Positions 19,112 through 27,303 are shown, counted from the stretch's first letter. The stretch: DNA of 51,048 nt from Acidimicrobiales bacterium (GCA_030832455.1 JAURJB010000005.1:1-51048); one strand, 5' to 3'. Translations and numbers: made by a program. Notes: generated from the letters alone by a model not told the origin.

Positions 19112-19801
19112 ATGTTTGACGGCCACTTCCGGACTCAAATTGAGCGATATGTTCGGCCTGTAGGCGAGTCTCTTCGACGTACTGGTTTGTCGCCAGATCA
19201 TTTCACCGTCTTGGGCATGCTGGTTGCTGCCGGGGCAGCAGTCGCTATTGGTGCTGGCAAAATGCAATTGGGACTATTGCTCGTGATCTGTTCTGCGCTG
19301 CCGGACTTATTGGATGGAGCCTTGGCAAAAGCTTCCAACTCTGCCAGCCAGCGCGGCGCGTTTTTCGATTCGGTCGTCGACCGCGTCAGCGATTCGCTGT
19401 TGTTCGGTGGCGTTGCTTGGTTCTATGCCAGTTCGGATTCACCTCGGTTTGGCATCGTGCCGTTTGCCATTCTCGGTGCGTCGCTGATTATTTCGTATGA
19501 ACGCGCAAAGGCCGAGTCGCTTGGCCTGCATGCAAAGGGCGGGCTCATGGAGCGAGCCGAGCGAATTATCCTGCTGTGTGTCGGATTGCTGTTTGACTCG
19601 CTGTTGAAGTGGGTATTGGTGGTCATGCTGGTGTTAACAGCTGCCACTGCAATTCAGCGTTTTATCAAGGTCTGGAAGCAGGCAGCCGTTGCGCCTCGCA
19701 CAGCTGAAAAGCAGGCGATTGCACGTTCACGCCGTGCGTCTCGACGTGCACGCCGAGATGATTATCGCGCTCGTTTCGCGCGTCGTCGCCGTATTCAATA
19801 A
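19112..19801 (+). CDS. pgsA: CDP-alcohol phosphatidyltransferase (phosphatidylinositol phosphate synthase-like)
   Basis: 'SALPDLLDGALAKASNSASQRGAFFDSVVDRVSDSLLF' CDP-alcohol transferase motif; position in thrS-HIT-pgsA-acyltransferase cluster. Confidence 0.88.
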   Translation: MFDGHFRTQIERYVRPVGESLRRTGLSPDHFTVLGMLVAAGAAVAIGAGKMQLGLLLVICSALPDLLDGALAKASNSASQRGAFFDSVVDRVSDSLLFGGVAWFYASSDSPRFGIVPFAILGASLIISYERAKAESLGLHAKGGLMERAERIILLCVGLLFDSLLKWVLVVMLVLTAATAIQRFIKVWKQAAVAPRTAEKQAIARSRRASRRARRDDYRARFARRRRIQ

Positions 19802-19810
19802 CCTTCGCGT

Positions 19811-20731
19811 ATGGCCGGTCCTCGCGATGCTGGGTTCGATGCGTTAACGCTCGCGGGATACCGGACTGCATCGATGTTTGCCAAATTGGCACCAAGTCCG
19901 TTGGCGCTAGGTGCTGCTCTTGCACTCGGTGCTCCTTTGTCTCTTGGCATGCGCGAAAAGCGCGCAATGATCGAACGGCATTTACAGCGCGTTAATCCAG
20001 CATTGAAAGGTTTCGCATTGCGCCAAGCGGTGCAAGAGTCGTTTCAGAGTTACACGCGTTATTACCTGGAGACATTTCGATTAGGAACGTTGTCAAAGAA
20101 ACATATTCAGGCCGGGTTTAGTGTTGATGGCTTCGAACACATCGAACAAGGAATTGCAGCAGGTAAGGGTGTCGTTCTTGCTCTTCCGCATCTTGGCGGT
20201 TGGGAGTGGTCGGGCAGATGGTTGGTTGATCAGGGTTATGGATTAACTGCGGTGGTCGAACATTTAGATAACGAAGAACTCTTTGAATGGTTCCGCGACA
20301 TGCGCAGCAAGGTGGGAGTGAATGTCATACCACTTGATGACAACGCAGGACTACGTGTAAGCGCGGCACTGAAAGATAATCAAGTTGTCTCATTGCTCTG
20401 TGACCGTGATATTCCTCGCGATGGTGTGCGCTCTGGTGTAGAGGTTGAGTTCTTTGGCGAGCGAACGACCGTGCCTGCTGGTCCGGCTTTCTTTGCGTTA
20501 CGCACGGGCGCTGCGCTACTGCCACTTGCAACATATTTCACGCGTAAGGTCGATGGTCATCACACGGTGGTTCGTCCGCCGATTCCGGTAGCACGGGAAG
20601 GCGCATTGCGCGACGACATTGCTCGGATCACACAACTACTCATGATTGAAATCGAAGCGTTGATCCGAAGGGCTCCCGAGCAATGGCATTTGTTTCAACC
20701 AAATTGGCCGAGTGACCCCGGGTTCAATTAG
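19811..20731 (+). CDS. Lysophospholipid/lipid A-type acyltransferase (PIM acyltransferase PatA-like)
   Basis: 'VLALPHLGGWEWSGRWLVDQGYGLTAVVEHLDNEELFEWFRDMRSKVGVNVIPL', 'LLCDRDIPRDGVRSGVEVEFFGERTTVPAGPAFFALRTGAALLP'. Confidence 0.85.
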   Translation: MAGPRDAGFDALTLAGYRTASMFAKLAPSPLALGAALALGAPLSLGMREKRAMIERHLQRVNPALKGFALRQAVQESFQSYTRYYLETFRLGTLSKKHIQAGFSVDGFEHIEQGIAAGKGVVLALPHLGGWEWSGRWLVDQGYGLTAVVEHLDNEELFEWFRDMRSKVGVNVIPLDDNAGLRVSAALKDNQVVSLLCDRDIPRDGVRSGVEVEFFGERTTVPAGPAFFALRTGAALLPLATYFTRKVDGHHTVVRPPIPVAREGALRDDIARITQLLMIEIEALIRRAPEQWHLFQPNWPSDPGFN

Positions 20732-21093
20732 GCGAGCAACGTACGAAGCTCATTGAGTCGTTCGTGATTCACGCGGTACCACACCCATGTTCCACGACGT
20801 TCGCTGAGGAGCAGTCCTGCCTCGCGCAACACCTTGAGGTGATGGCTCACGGTTGGCTGCGAACGACCAGTTGGCTTGACAAGGTGACAGGCACATGTTT
20901 CAGTGTCGGGTGAAGCAGCGATCAGGCTGAATAGTTTCAGCCGAACAGGGTCGGCAAGTGCGGCAAACCCACTGGCCAAACCTTCAGCTTGCCTTGTGGT
21001 CAGTGCGGCATCTGAAACTGGTCCACAGCACGCTTGTGAGGTGGCTGAAAGTCGTGTCGGTTGAGGCGTCTTTGTTATATTGATGGTTATCAA
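20728..21093 (-). CDS. arsR: ArsR/SmtB family transcriptional regulator
   Basis: 'FAALADPVRLKLFSLIAASPDTETCACHLVKPTGRSQPTVSHHLKVLREAGLLLSERRGTWVWYRV'; the only canonical-type start covering the N-terminus is TTG at 21093. Confidence 0.87.
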   Translation of the reverse strand: MITINITKTPQPTRLSATSQACCGPVSDAALTTRQAEGLASGFAALADPVRLKLFSLIAASPDTETCACHLVKPTGRSQPTVSHHLKVLREAGLLLSERRGTWVWYRVNHERLNELRTLLA

Positions 21094-21099
21094 TATAAC
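21074..21099. promoter_or_regulatory. Perfect inverted repeat GTTATATTGAT-ggtt-ATCAATATAAC; candidate ArsR operator
   Basis: 11-bp arms match exactly in reverse complement; located between divergent arsR and arsI/cadI-like gene. Confidence 0.82.
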
Positions 21100-21117
21100 A
21101 GATGGAAATGGTGGATG

Positions 21118-21546
21118 ATGTCACGAGTGCAATTGGCGTTAAATGTGAGCAATCTGGACGAGGCAATCGAGTTTTACTCGAAGATGTTTAATACCGCTCC
21201 TGCGAAAGTTCGTGAAGGGTATGCAAACTTCGCGATTGTTGATCCGCCACTCAAATTGGTGCTGATGGAGCAGGCAGGAATACCCAAAGGTGAGTTTCAC
21301 CATTTGAATCATCTCGGTGTGGAACTGGAAAACTCCGAACTTGTTGATCAATCAATCGCGCGTTTCGAGGACTTGGGCTTGGTCGACAAGGTAGAAAAAG
21401 ACACCGTGTGTTGCTATGCCAAGCAAGACAAAGTATGGGTGCAGTCACCCGATGATGCACCGTGGGAGTTTTATACCGTGCTTGCCGACTCGCCAAGTTA
21501 TTACGTCAAAATTGATGACGTTTCAGGTTCAGCTTGCTGCTCATGA
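21118..21546 (+). CDS. arsI: ArsI/CadI family glyoxalase-fold protein (C-As lyase / cadmium-induced protein family)
   Basis: 'MSRVQLALNVSNLDEAIEFYSKMFNTAPAKVREGYANFAIVDPPLKLVLME', 'HLGVELE', 'DTVCCYAKQDKVWVQSPDDAPWEFYTVL'; C-terminal CC. Confidence 0.85.
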   Translation: MSRVQLALNVSNLDEAIEFYSKMFNTAPAKVREGYANFAIVDPPLKLVLMEQAGIPKGEFHHLNHLGVELENSELVDQSIARFEDLGLVDKVEKDTVCCYAKQDKVWVQSPDDAPWEFYTVLADSPSYYVKIDDVSGSACCS

Positions 21547-22199
21547 TTCGCCGATTAGCCTCCGAAGCACTCGGTACGGGACTGTTGATCGTTGCCGTCA
21601 TTGGATCTGGCATCATGGCCGAGCGACTGACACAAGACGTGGCGTTGCAGTTGCTGTGCAATGCAGTGGCTACGGGTGGTGCGCTTGTTGCATTGATCCT
21701 CATTTTCGCCCCCGTGTCAGGAGCATCGTTCAATCCAATTGTTGGAATTGTCGGCACCCTGCTTGGAGAGGGAAGCTGGAAAGACACATCCCTGTACGCA
21801 GTTGCGCAAACCATTGGTGGTTGCACAGGAGCAATCGTCGCCAACGTGATGTTTGATCTAGATGCAATTAACTTGTCTGAAAAAGTTCGCACTGGTTCAA
21901 ATATATGGATTTCCGAAGTTGTTGCGTCGGTTGGACTGCTCGTCGTAATTTACGGAACCATTCGTGCCAAGCGTGCAAACTTAGTTCCATTCACGGTTGC
22001 CGCGTGGATCACCGGCGCATACTTCTTTACCTCGTCGACTTCACTCGCTAACCCAGCAGTAACGGTCGCGCGAACGTTGAGCAACACGTTTGCCGGAATC
22101 GCCCCCGAGTCGGTGCCGATGTTCATTGTGATGCAACTCATCGGTGCAGTTATCGGGTTCGGCATTATTCGTTTCGTGTTTGAAGAAAGCGCAGCATGA
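21543..22199 (+). CDS. MIP/aquaporin family channel (AqpS-like)
   Basis: 'SGASFNPIVGIVG' and 'STSLANPAVTVARTLSNTFAGIAPESVPMFIVMQLIGA' half-pore motifs; ATGA overlap with arsI. Confidence 0.87.
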   Translation: MIRRLASEALGTGLLIVAVIGSGIMAERLTQDVALQLLCNAVATGGALVALILIFAPVSGASFNPIVGIVGTLLGEGSWKDTSLYAVAQTIGGCTGAIVANVMFDLDAINLSEKVRTGSNIWISEVVASVGLLVVIYGTIRAKRANLVPFTVAAWITGAYFFTSSTSLANPAVTVARTLSNTFAGIAPESVPMFIVMQLIGAVIGFGIIRFVFEESAA

Positions 22200-22606
22200 G
22201 CGAATCACACATTCCAGGTGTGCTCTTTTTGTGCGTGCACAATGCTGGACGCAGCCAAATGGGGGCGGGGTTCATGCGTTCGCTCGGTGGCGACAACGTT
22301 CGTGTGTTCTCTGGCGGTTCCGAACCTGCTTCAAAAGTGAATCCTTCGGCTGTCGAAGCGATGCGTGAGGTTGGTATCGACATTGCCGACTATGTGCCTC
22401 AAAAGTGGTCAATGGAAATGCTGCACGAAGTGGATGTGGTGGTCACCATGGGATGCGGAGACACCTGCCCGTACATCCCGGGTAAACGCTATGTGGATTG
22501 GCCGTTAGATGATCCGGCTGGTCAGGGCGTAGATGCGGTCCGACCAATTCGAGATCAGATTAAGACTCTTGTTGAAACGTTGTTAGCGGAACTCGCTGTT
22601 CGTTAA
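22196..22606 (+). CDS. arsC: Arsenate reductase, low-molecular-weight phosphatase fold
   Basis: 'VLFLCVHNAGRSQMGAGFMR' (CX5R loop), 'VVVTMGCGDTCPYIPGKRYVDWPLDDPAGQGVDAVRPIRDQI'; ATGA overlap. Confidence 0.9.
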   Translation: MSESHIPGVLFLCVHNAGRSQMGAGFMRSLGGDNVRVFSGGSEPASKVNPSAVEAMREVGIDIADYVPQKWSMEMLHEVDVVVTMGCGDTCPYIPGKRYVDWPLDDPAGQGVDAVRPIRDQIKTLVETLLAELAVR

Positions 22607-23538
22607 CTCTCAAACGCTGCGAACAACTCAGCAACTGCCTTTGCCTGTCCGCCACTGGTAGACGACATAACCGCAATTGGAAGTACTCCTGCTTGCGCCC
22701 ATGCGTTGAACTGTTCCCGAACTTGATCAGCATTTCCCGAAATGGTGCAATCGCGTAGCCACTCGTCGGTCATGGCCTGTTGCAATTGCTCAGCGAGCAA
22801 CTCTTTTGGTGTGTTCGCGATGATGGATTCGATGTTGTCCATCTCTGTGTCGTACCCAGCCACGCGCCAATAGTTGCGATAGTTGGGTAGCGACACATAG
22901 CCGGTCAGAGTTTTGCGATGAATCGCATACGCGGCATCGAGGTCGTCGCTGACCACGGTGGGCACCATGTTTGACATAAAGAATTGATCTTGCGTGGTGG
23001 GCGTTATCGATGCAACTTGGCGGCTGATATCGCGCAGTGAAGCATTAGCCCAAATAGCACCTTGTGAAATCTCGGTGGACAGCGCGAGCATCTTGTCGCG
23101 CAGCGTTGCCAGAAAAATCTGTGGCAGTTGGCCTGAAAAGCGTTCGTTTGATCGCATTGCCTGCACGTAGTTCGCTATATCAGAAAGCGGTTTACCTGGT
23201 GCAACGCCAAGTCGTTGCACCACGGGTCCATGGCTTACACCAATACCTAACCCAAATCGACCAGCTGAAACTTCATGAATATGTGCTGCAGTGTTTCCTA
23301 GTTCAACAGGATGGCTGTAATACATCGGTTGTATTGAAGTCCAAAATTTAATGGTCGATGTCGCATGTGCAAGAGAAACGCACAATCCAAGAGTCCCGCC
23401 CAAACTTGGACAGGCAATTCCTGCAAATCCCCGGCGCTCAGCCTCGACTGCCAGATCCAATATTGCTTGTCGTTTCGTTGGTGATGCAACGAGTGAGATT
23501 GCGGGAAGCGTGTATGTAGAAGGTGAGAACGTGATCAT
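22603..23538 (-). CDS. LLM class flavin-dependent oxidoreductase
   Basis: TIM-barrel LLM features 'AEAERRGFAGIACPS..GTLGLCVSLAHATSTIKFWTSIQPMYYSHPVELGNTAAHIHEVSAGRFGLGIGVSHGPV'; preceded by AAGGAG. Confidence 0.82.
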   Translation of the reverse strand: MITFSPSTYTLPAISLVASPTKRQAILDLAVEAERRGFAGIACPSLGGTLGLCVSLAHATSTIKFWTSIQPMYYSHPVELGNTAAHIHEVSAGRFGLGIGVSHGPVVQRLGVAPGKPLSDIANYVQAMRSNERFSGQLPQIFLATLRDKMLALSTEISQGAIWANASLRDISRQVASITPTTQDQFFMSNMVPTVVSDDLDAAYAIHRKTLTGYVSLPNYRNYWRVAGYDTEMDNIESIIANTPKELLAEQLQQAMTDEWLRDCTISGNADQVREQFNAWAQAGVLPIAVMSSTSGGQAKAVAELFAAFES

Positions 23539-23563
23539 GGCTTGAATACTCCTTGTAGACGCC

Positions 23564-23570
23564 TACCGTA
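23564..23570. promoter_or_regulatory. TACCGTA: candidate shared divergent -10 (pimA / LLM oxidoreductase)
   Basis: Plus TACCGT ends 7 nt before GTG 23577; minus TACGGT faces the LLM gene, whose leader carries AAGGAG. Confidence 0.4.
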
Positions 23571-23576
23571 TATGGC

Positions 23577-24758
23577 GTGAACATGTTGCGCATCGCCATG
23601 GTGAGCCCGTACAGCGTGTCTGTCCCAGGGGGCGTACAGGCGCAGGTGCTTGGTCTTGCGCGCGAGTTGCGAAGAATTGGTCATGAGGTGCGTGTGCTCG
23701 CACCCAGTGATGGTCCTCCGCCCGAACCGTTTGTTACCCCGCTCGGCAACAGTCTGCCAACAGCAGCAAATGGTTCGGTAGCACCTTTGGCGCCGGATCC
23801 TTCCGCTGCGTTGCGCACAATTCGTGCGCTTAACGATGAGGCGTTCGACATCATCCATTTGCACGAACCAATTGTTCCTGGTCCAACGGTTACTGCATTG
23901 CTTCTGAAACTGGCGCCAACAGTGGGAACCTTTCATGCAGCGGGTGATTCAACTTCGTACCGTGTGTTGAATAAAACAGCACGATGGGCTGCAGAGCACT
24001 TAACAACTCGTGTTGCAGTAAGTGATTCAGCCAAAGAATTGGCCCATCGTTATCTGGGCGGCGAATACATCACGCTGTTTAATGGTATTGAGTTGCAGAG
24101 ATATCAGCGACCACACGTAGAGCGTGAAGAAGCACCGACCATATTTTTTTGTGGAAGGTACGAACCGCGCAAAGGTTTGGAAGTGTTATTGCAAGCGATG
24201 TCATATTTACCAGCAGATGTGACGTTGTGGATCGCGTCTGATGGTATTGGTATCGACGATTTACAGAATACGTATGGTGCAGATTCGCGAATCAAATGGT
24301 TGGGCAGAATTTCGGAAGAAGACAAGTTGAACCGATTGGCTCGTTGTACCGTTTTCTGTGCTCCTTCATTGCGTGGTGAGTCGTTTGGAATTGTGTTGCT
24401 AGAGGCAATGGCCGCTGGCGCTCCGCTGGTGGCAAGCAACATCAGTGGTTATAACAACGTTGCAAGTAATGATGTCAATGCCTTGTTGGTGGAGCCCGGC
24501 AACCCTGTTGAGTTGGCTAAATCCATCATGCGGACATGTGATGAACCTGGTTTACGACTCACGTTGGTTAAGGGTGGCTATGAGCGCGCAGCTGATTTTT
24601 CGATGCAACGATTAGCGGAGCAGTACCTTTCCATTTATCGACAACTGTTAAGTGAGGAAAAATCGAGAATCCTCGAAATCAAACCGAATCGTTTTGTTGC
24701 AATCTTCGGAGATCGCATTCTGAGGCGTCCAAAGTTCCTCATGACCAAAGAAGACTGA
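23577..24758 (+). CDS. pimA: Glycosyltransferase family 4, phosphatidyl-myo-inositol mannosyltransferase (PimA-like)
   Basis: 'RIAMVSPYSVSVPGGVQAQVLGLARELRRIGHEVRVLAPSDGPP', 'FDIIHLHEPIVPGPT', 'FFCGRYEPRKGLEVLLQAM', 'ESFGIVLLEAMAAGAPLVASNISGY'. GTG 23577 or ATG 23583. Confidence 0.88.
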   Translation: MNMLRIAMVSPYSVSVPGGVQAQVLGLARELRRIGHEVRVLAPSDGPPPEPFVTPLGNSLPTAANGSVAPLAPDPSAALRTIRALNDEAFDIIHLHEPIVPGPTVTALLLKLAPTVGTFHAAGDSTSYRVLNKTARWAAEHLTTRVAVSDSAKELAHRYLGGEYITLFNGIELQRYQRPHVEREEAPTIFFCGRYEPRKGLEVLLQAMSYLPADVTLWIASDGIGIDDLQNTYGADSRIKWLGRISEEDKLNRLARCTVFCAPSLRGESFGIVLLEAMAAGAPLVASNISGYNNVASNDVNALLVEPGNPVELAKSIMRTCDEPGLRLTLVKGGYERAADFSMQRLAEQYLSIYRQLLSEEKSRILEIKPNRFVAIFGDRILRRPKFLMTKED

Positions 24759-24782
24759 ACTTCGGTCCGATGGCTAAAGCCG

Positions 24783-24788
24783 TAGACT
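24783..24788 (+). promoter_or_regulatory. TAGACT -10-like box for lemA
   Basis: 6 nt before ATG 24795. Confidence 0.45.
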
Positions 24789-24794
24789 GACCAT

Positions 24795-25349
24795 ATGAAT
24801 TCTACGCTGGTCATCGTTGTTGTCGTTGTCGTTCTGGTTTTGCTGATTGGCGGGGCATACAACTCGCTGATTCGTCGTCGCAACGAGGTTGATAATGCGT
24901 GGAGCCAGATCGATGTGCAACTGAAGCGCCGGCTCGATCTGATCCCGAATCTTGTAGAAACCGTCAAGGGCTATGCGGCTCACGAAAAGACTGCGCTTGA
25001 AGCAGTGATCTCTGCACGTAACTCGGCAATGGCGGCATCGTCTGATCCACATGCTCAAGCTGCTGCAGACAATGCAGTGACGGGTGCATTGCGACAATTG
25101 TTTGCCCTCTCTGAGGCGTATCCCGATCTAAAGGCGAATCAGGGCTTTGTCTCTCTGCAAGAAGAGCTGGCAAATACCGAAAGCAGGATTGCCTATGCCC
25201 GACAGTTTTATGGAGATGCGGTTGAGGCCTACAACACAGCAATTCAAAAGTTTCCGACAGTGTTTATCGCTCGTAGTTTCTCATTTACCGAACGCGAGTT
25301 CTTTGAAGCAGAAGATGCTGCTCGTGTCGTCCCAGAAGTGAAGTTCTAA
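24795..25349 (+). CDS. lemA: LemA family protein
   Basis: 'AYNSLIRRRNEVDNAWSQIDVQLKRRLDLIPNLVETVKGYAAHEKTALEAVISARN'. Confidence 0.93.
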   Translation: MNSTLVIVVVVVVLVLLIGGAYNSLIRRRNEVDNAWSQIDVQLKRRLDLIPNLVETVKGYAAHEKTALEAVISARNSAMAASSDPHAQAAADNAVTGALRQLFALSEAYPDLKANQGFVSLQEELANTESRIAYARQFYGDAVEAYNTAIQKFPTVFIARSFSFTEREFFEAEDAARVVPEVKF

Positions 25350-25351
25350 TC

Positions 25352-26257
25352 ATGAATGATCTCATCTCTGCTAACAAGCGGCGCACTGTGTTGTTGATGT
25401 TTGGGTTTGTGATCGTGGTGCTGCTGGTTGGTGTGGCAGTTGGATCACTTCTTGGAAACGGGGTAACGGGGACGATACTTGCCCTCGTGATTTCTGCTGT
25501 TATGGCGGTGACGTCATATTGGAAATCGGACAGCATTGCATTGGCGGTAAGCCGTGCGGTGCCAGCAGATGAAACCGAATTTCGCAGGTTGCACAACCTT
25601 GTCGAGGGTCTATGTATCGCTGGAGGTTTGCCGAAGCCAAGGGTGTATGTCATTCATGATGAAGCCCCAAATGCATTTGCAACAGGACGAAATCCAAAGC
25701 ACGCTGCTATTGCAATAACAACAGGGCTGTTAGCAACGATGAACCGGGTCGAGCTTGAAGGCGTCGTTGCTCACGAACTTTCGCACATCAAAAATTACGA
25801 CATCCTTGTTTCAACATTGGCGGTCACACTCGTCGGCACGGTTGCGTTAATCACCGACATTGCCCTGCGGATGATGTGGTGGAACGGTGGGCGAGTAAGC
25901 AGAAGTGGCGATCGCGGTGATCGTGGAAATCCGCTTGCCATTATCGGTTTTGTGCTGTTGTTGGTATCTCCACTGATCGCTCGTGCGATGCAGGCTGCGG
26001 TGAGTCGTCGTCGCGAAACATTGGCTGATGTATCGGCAGTACGCATGACGAGGTATCCACCTGGTTTGATTTCTGCTCTCGAAAAACTTCAAGCTGATCG
26101 CACCGAAACCGCCTCGGCCAGTATGGCTACCGCTCATATGTGGATTGAGCAGCCGCTCTCTGGTGTGAAAGACGGGGGTCGACTGGGTATGTGGCATAAA
26201 CTTTTCAATACCCACCCGCCTCTATCGGAGCGAATTGCTTTGCTCAGGGAGATGTAA
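25352..26257 (+). CDS. M48 family metalloprotease, HtpX-like
   Basis: 'VEGVVAHELSHIKNYDILVST'-type HExxH motif, membrane helices, 'THPPLSERIALLREM' C-terminus. Confidence 0.9.
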   Translation: MNDLISANKRRTVLLMFGFVIVVLLVGVAVGSLLGNGVTGTILALVISAVMAVTSYWKSDSIALAVSRAVPADETEFRRLHNLVEGLCIAGGLPKPRVYVIHDEAPNAFATGRNPKHAAIAITTGLLATMNRVELEGVVAHELSHIKNYDILVSTLAVTLVGTVALITDIALRMMWWNGGRVSRSGDRGDRGNPLAIIGFVLLLVSPLIARAMQAAVSRRRETLADVSAVRMTRYPPGLISALEKLQADRTETASASMATAHMWIEQPLSGVKDGGRLGMWHKLFNTHPPLSERIALLREM

Positions 26258-26259
26258 TC

Positions 26260-27303
26260 ATGAAGGTTGTTCGTACGAGTTCCCGTCTCGCTTTACTTGC
26301 AGTACTAGTCACATTGTCAGCGTGTGGAGGATCGGGCGATTCATCTACTGAAACTTCAGTTGTTGTACCAGATACCGAAGTGGTTTCAAATGAGCCGGTT
26401 TATCCGCTTACAGGTCTACCTATCAGCGACCAGGCTGCTGCATCGCGTGTAGCCATGGTGGTCAAGATCGACAACCATCCTTCAGCGCGACCCCAGGCAG
26501 GCATTAATCAAGCGGACATCATTTTTGAAGAAAATGTTGAAAAGCTCACACGATATGCAGCGGTGTTTCACAGTGAAGGCTCGGATCCAGTCGGACCTAT
26601 CCGCAGTGGCCGTTTTCAGGACATCAATATGGTGGGTTCACTCAACAAGCCGTTGTTCGTGTGGAGCGGAGGTAACAGCAAAGTTTCTGCAGCAATTGCA
26701 AAGTCAGATCTTGTTGACTTGAGCTATTCAAAAGCGAATACCGATGGTGGCTTTAGGCGAAGCGATGAGTACCGAGCTCCTCACAACTTGTTTGCCGAAA
26801 CCACAAAACTGTGGACACTTGCGCCAGCCGGATCAGCGGCTCCGGTGCAGCAGTTTGCTTATCGCACGGTAAGCGATGCCAATGCATCAACATCCAAAGT
26901 ATCCACTGGACTCAAAGTATCAATGGATGGAGTGAAGGTGCAGTGGGACTGGGATGCAGCGACGAAGGAATATGTCCGCACCCAAGACGGATCAGTAGTT
27001 GTTGACCCGCAAGACATTGCACTTTCGGTACCAAATGTTGTGGTGCTCGAGGTGGTGTACACCAATACCTATAGCCCAGCATCAAAGACCGTCGGAACTG
27101 GCAAGGCCTACGTATTTACCAACGGTGTTGTCTATGAAGGAACCTGGTCACGCAACGACCGCTTGAAGCCATTCGAACTAAAAGACTCTGCGGGCGGCGT
27201 GATCAAGTTGACCCCTGGGCAGACCTTTGTGCAGGTGGCTCGTGCGGACAAGACCGCGGTAGTGACTGCTGGACTTACTCAAGACGACGTTGAGTTTCCG
27301 TAA
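26260..27303 (+). CDS. DUF3048 (YerB-like) domain lipoprotein
   Basis: Lipobox 'VTLSACGGSGDSS'; 'YPLTGLPISDQAAASRVAMVVKIDNHPSARPQAGINQADIIFEENVE..TRYAAVFHS'. Confidence 0.88.
   Translation: MKVVRTSSRLALLAVLVTLSACGGSGDSSTETSVVVPDTEVVSNEPVYPLTGLPISDQAAASRVAMVVKIDNHPSARPQAGINQADIIFEENVEKLTRYAAVFHSEGSDPVGPIRSGRFQDINMVGSLNKPLFVWSGGNSKVSAAIAKSDLVDLSYSKANTDGGFRRSDEYRAPHNLFAETTKLWTLAPAGSAAPVQQFAYRTVSDANASTSKVSTGLKVSMDGVKVQWDWDAATKEYVRTQDGSVVVDPQDIALSVPNVVVLEVVYTNTYSPASKTVGTGKAYVFTNGVVYEGTWSRNDRLKPFELKDSAGGVIKLTPGQTFVQVARADKTAVVTAGLTQDDVEFP

Noticed and set aside
20728-23577. Possible mobile element carrying the arsenic cassette
   Set aside because: No transposase, integrase, tRNA, terminal inverted repeats or target duplications could be seen; the only inverted repeat is the arsR operator.
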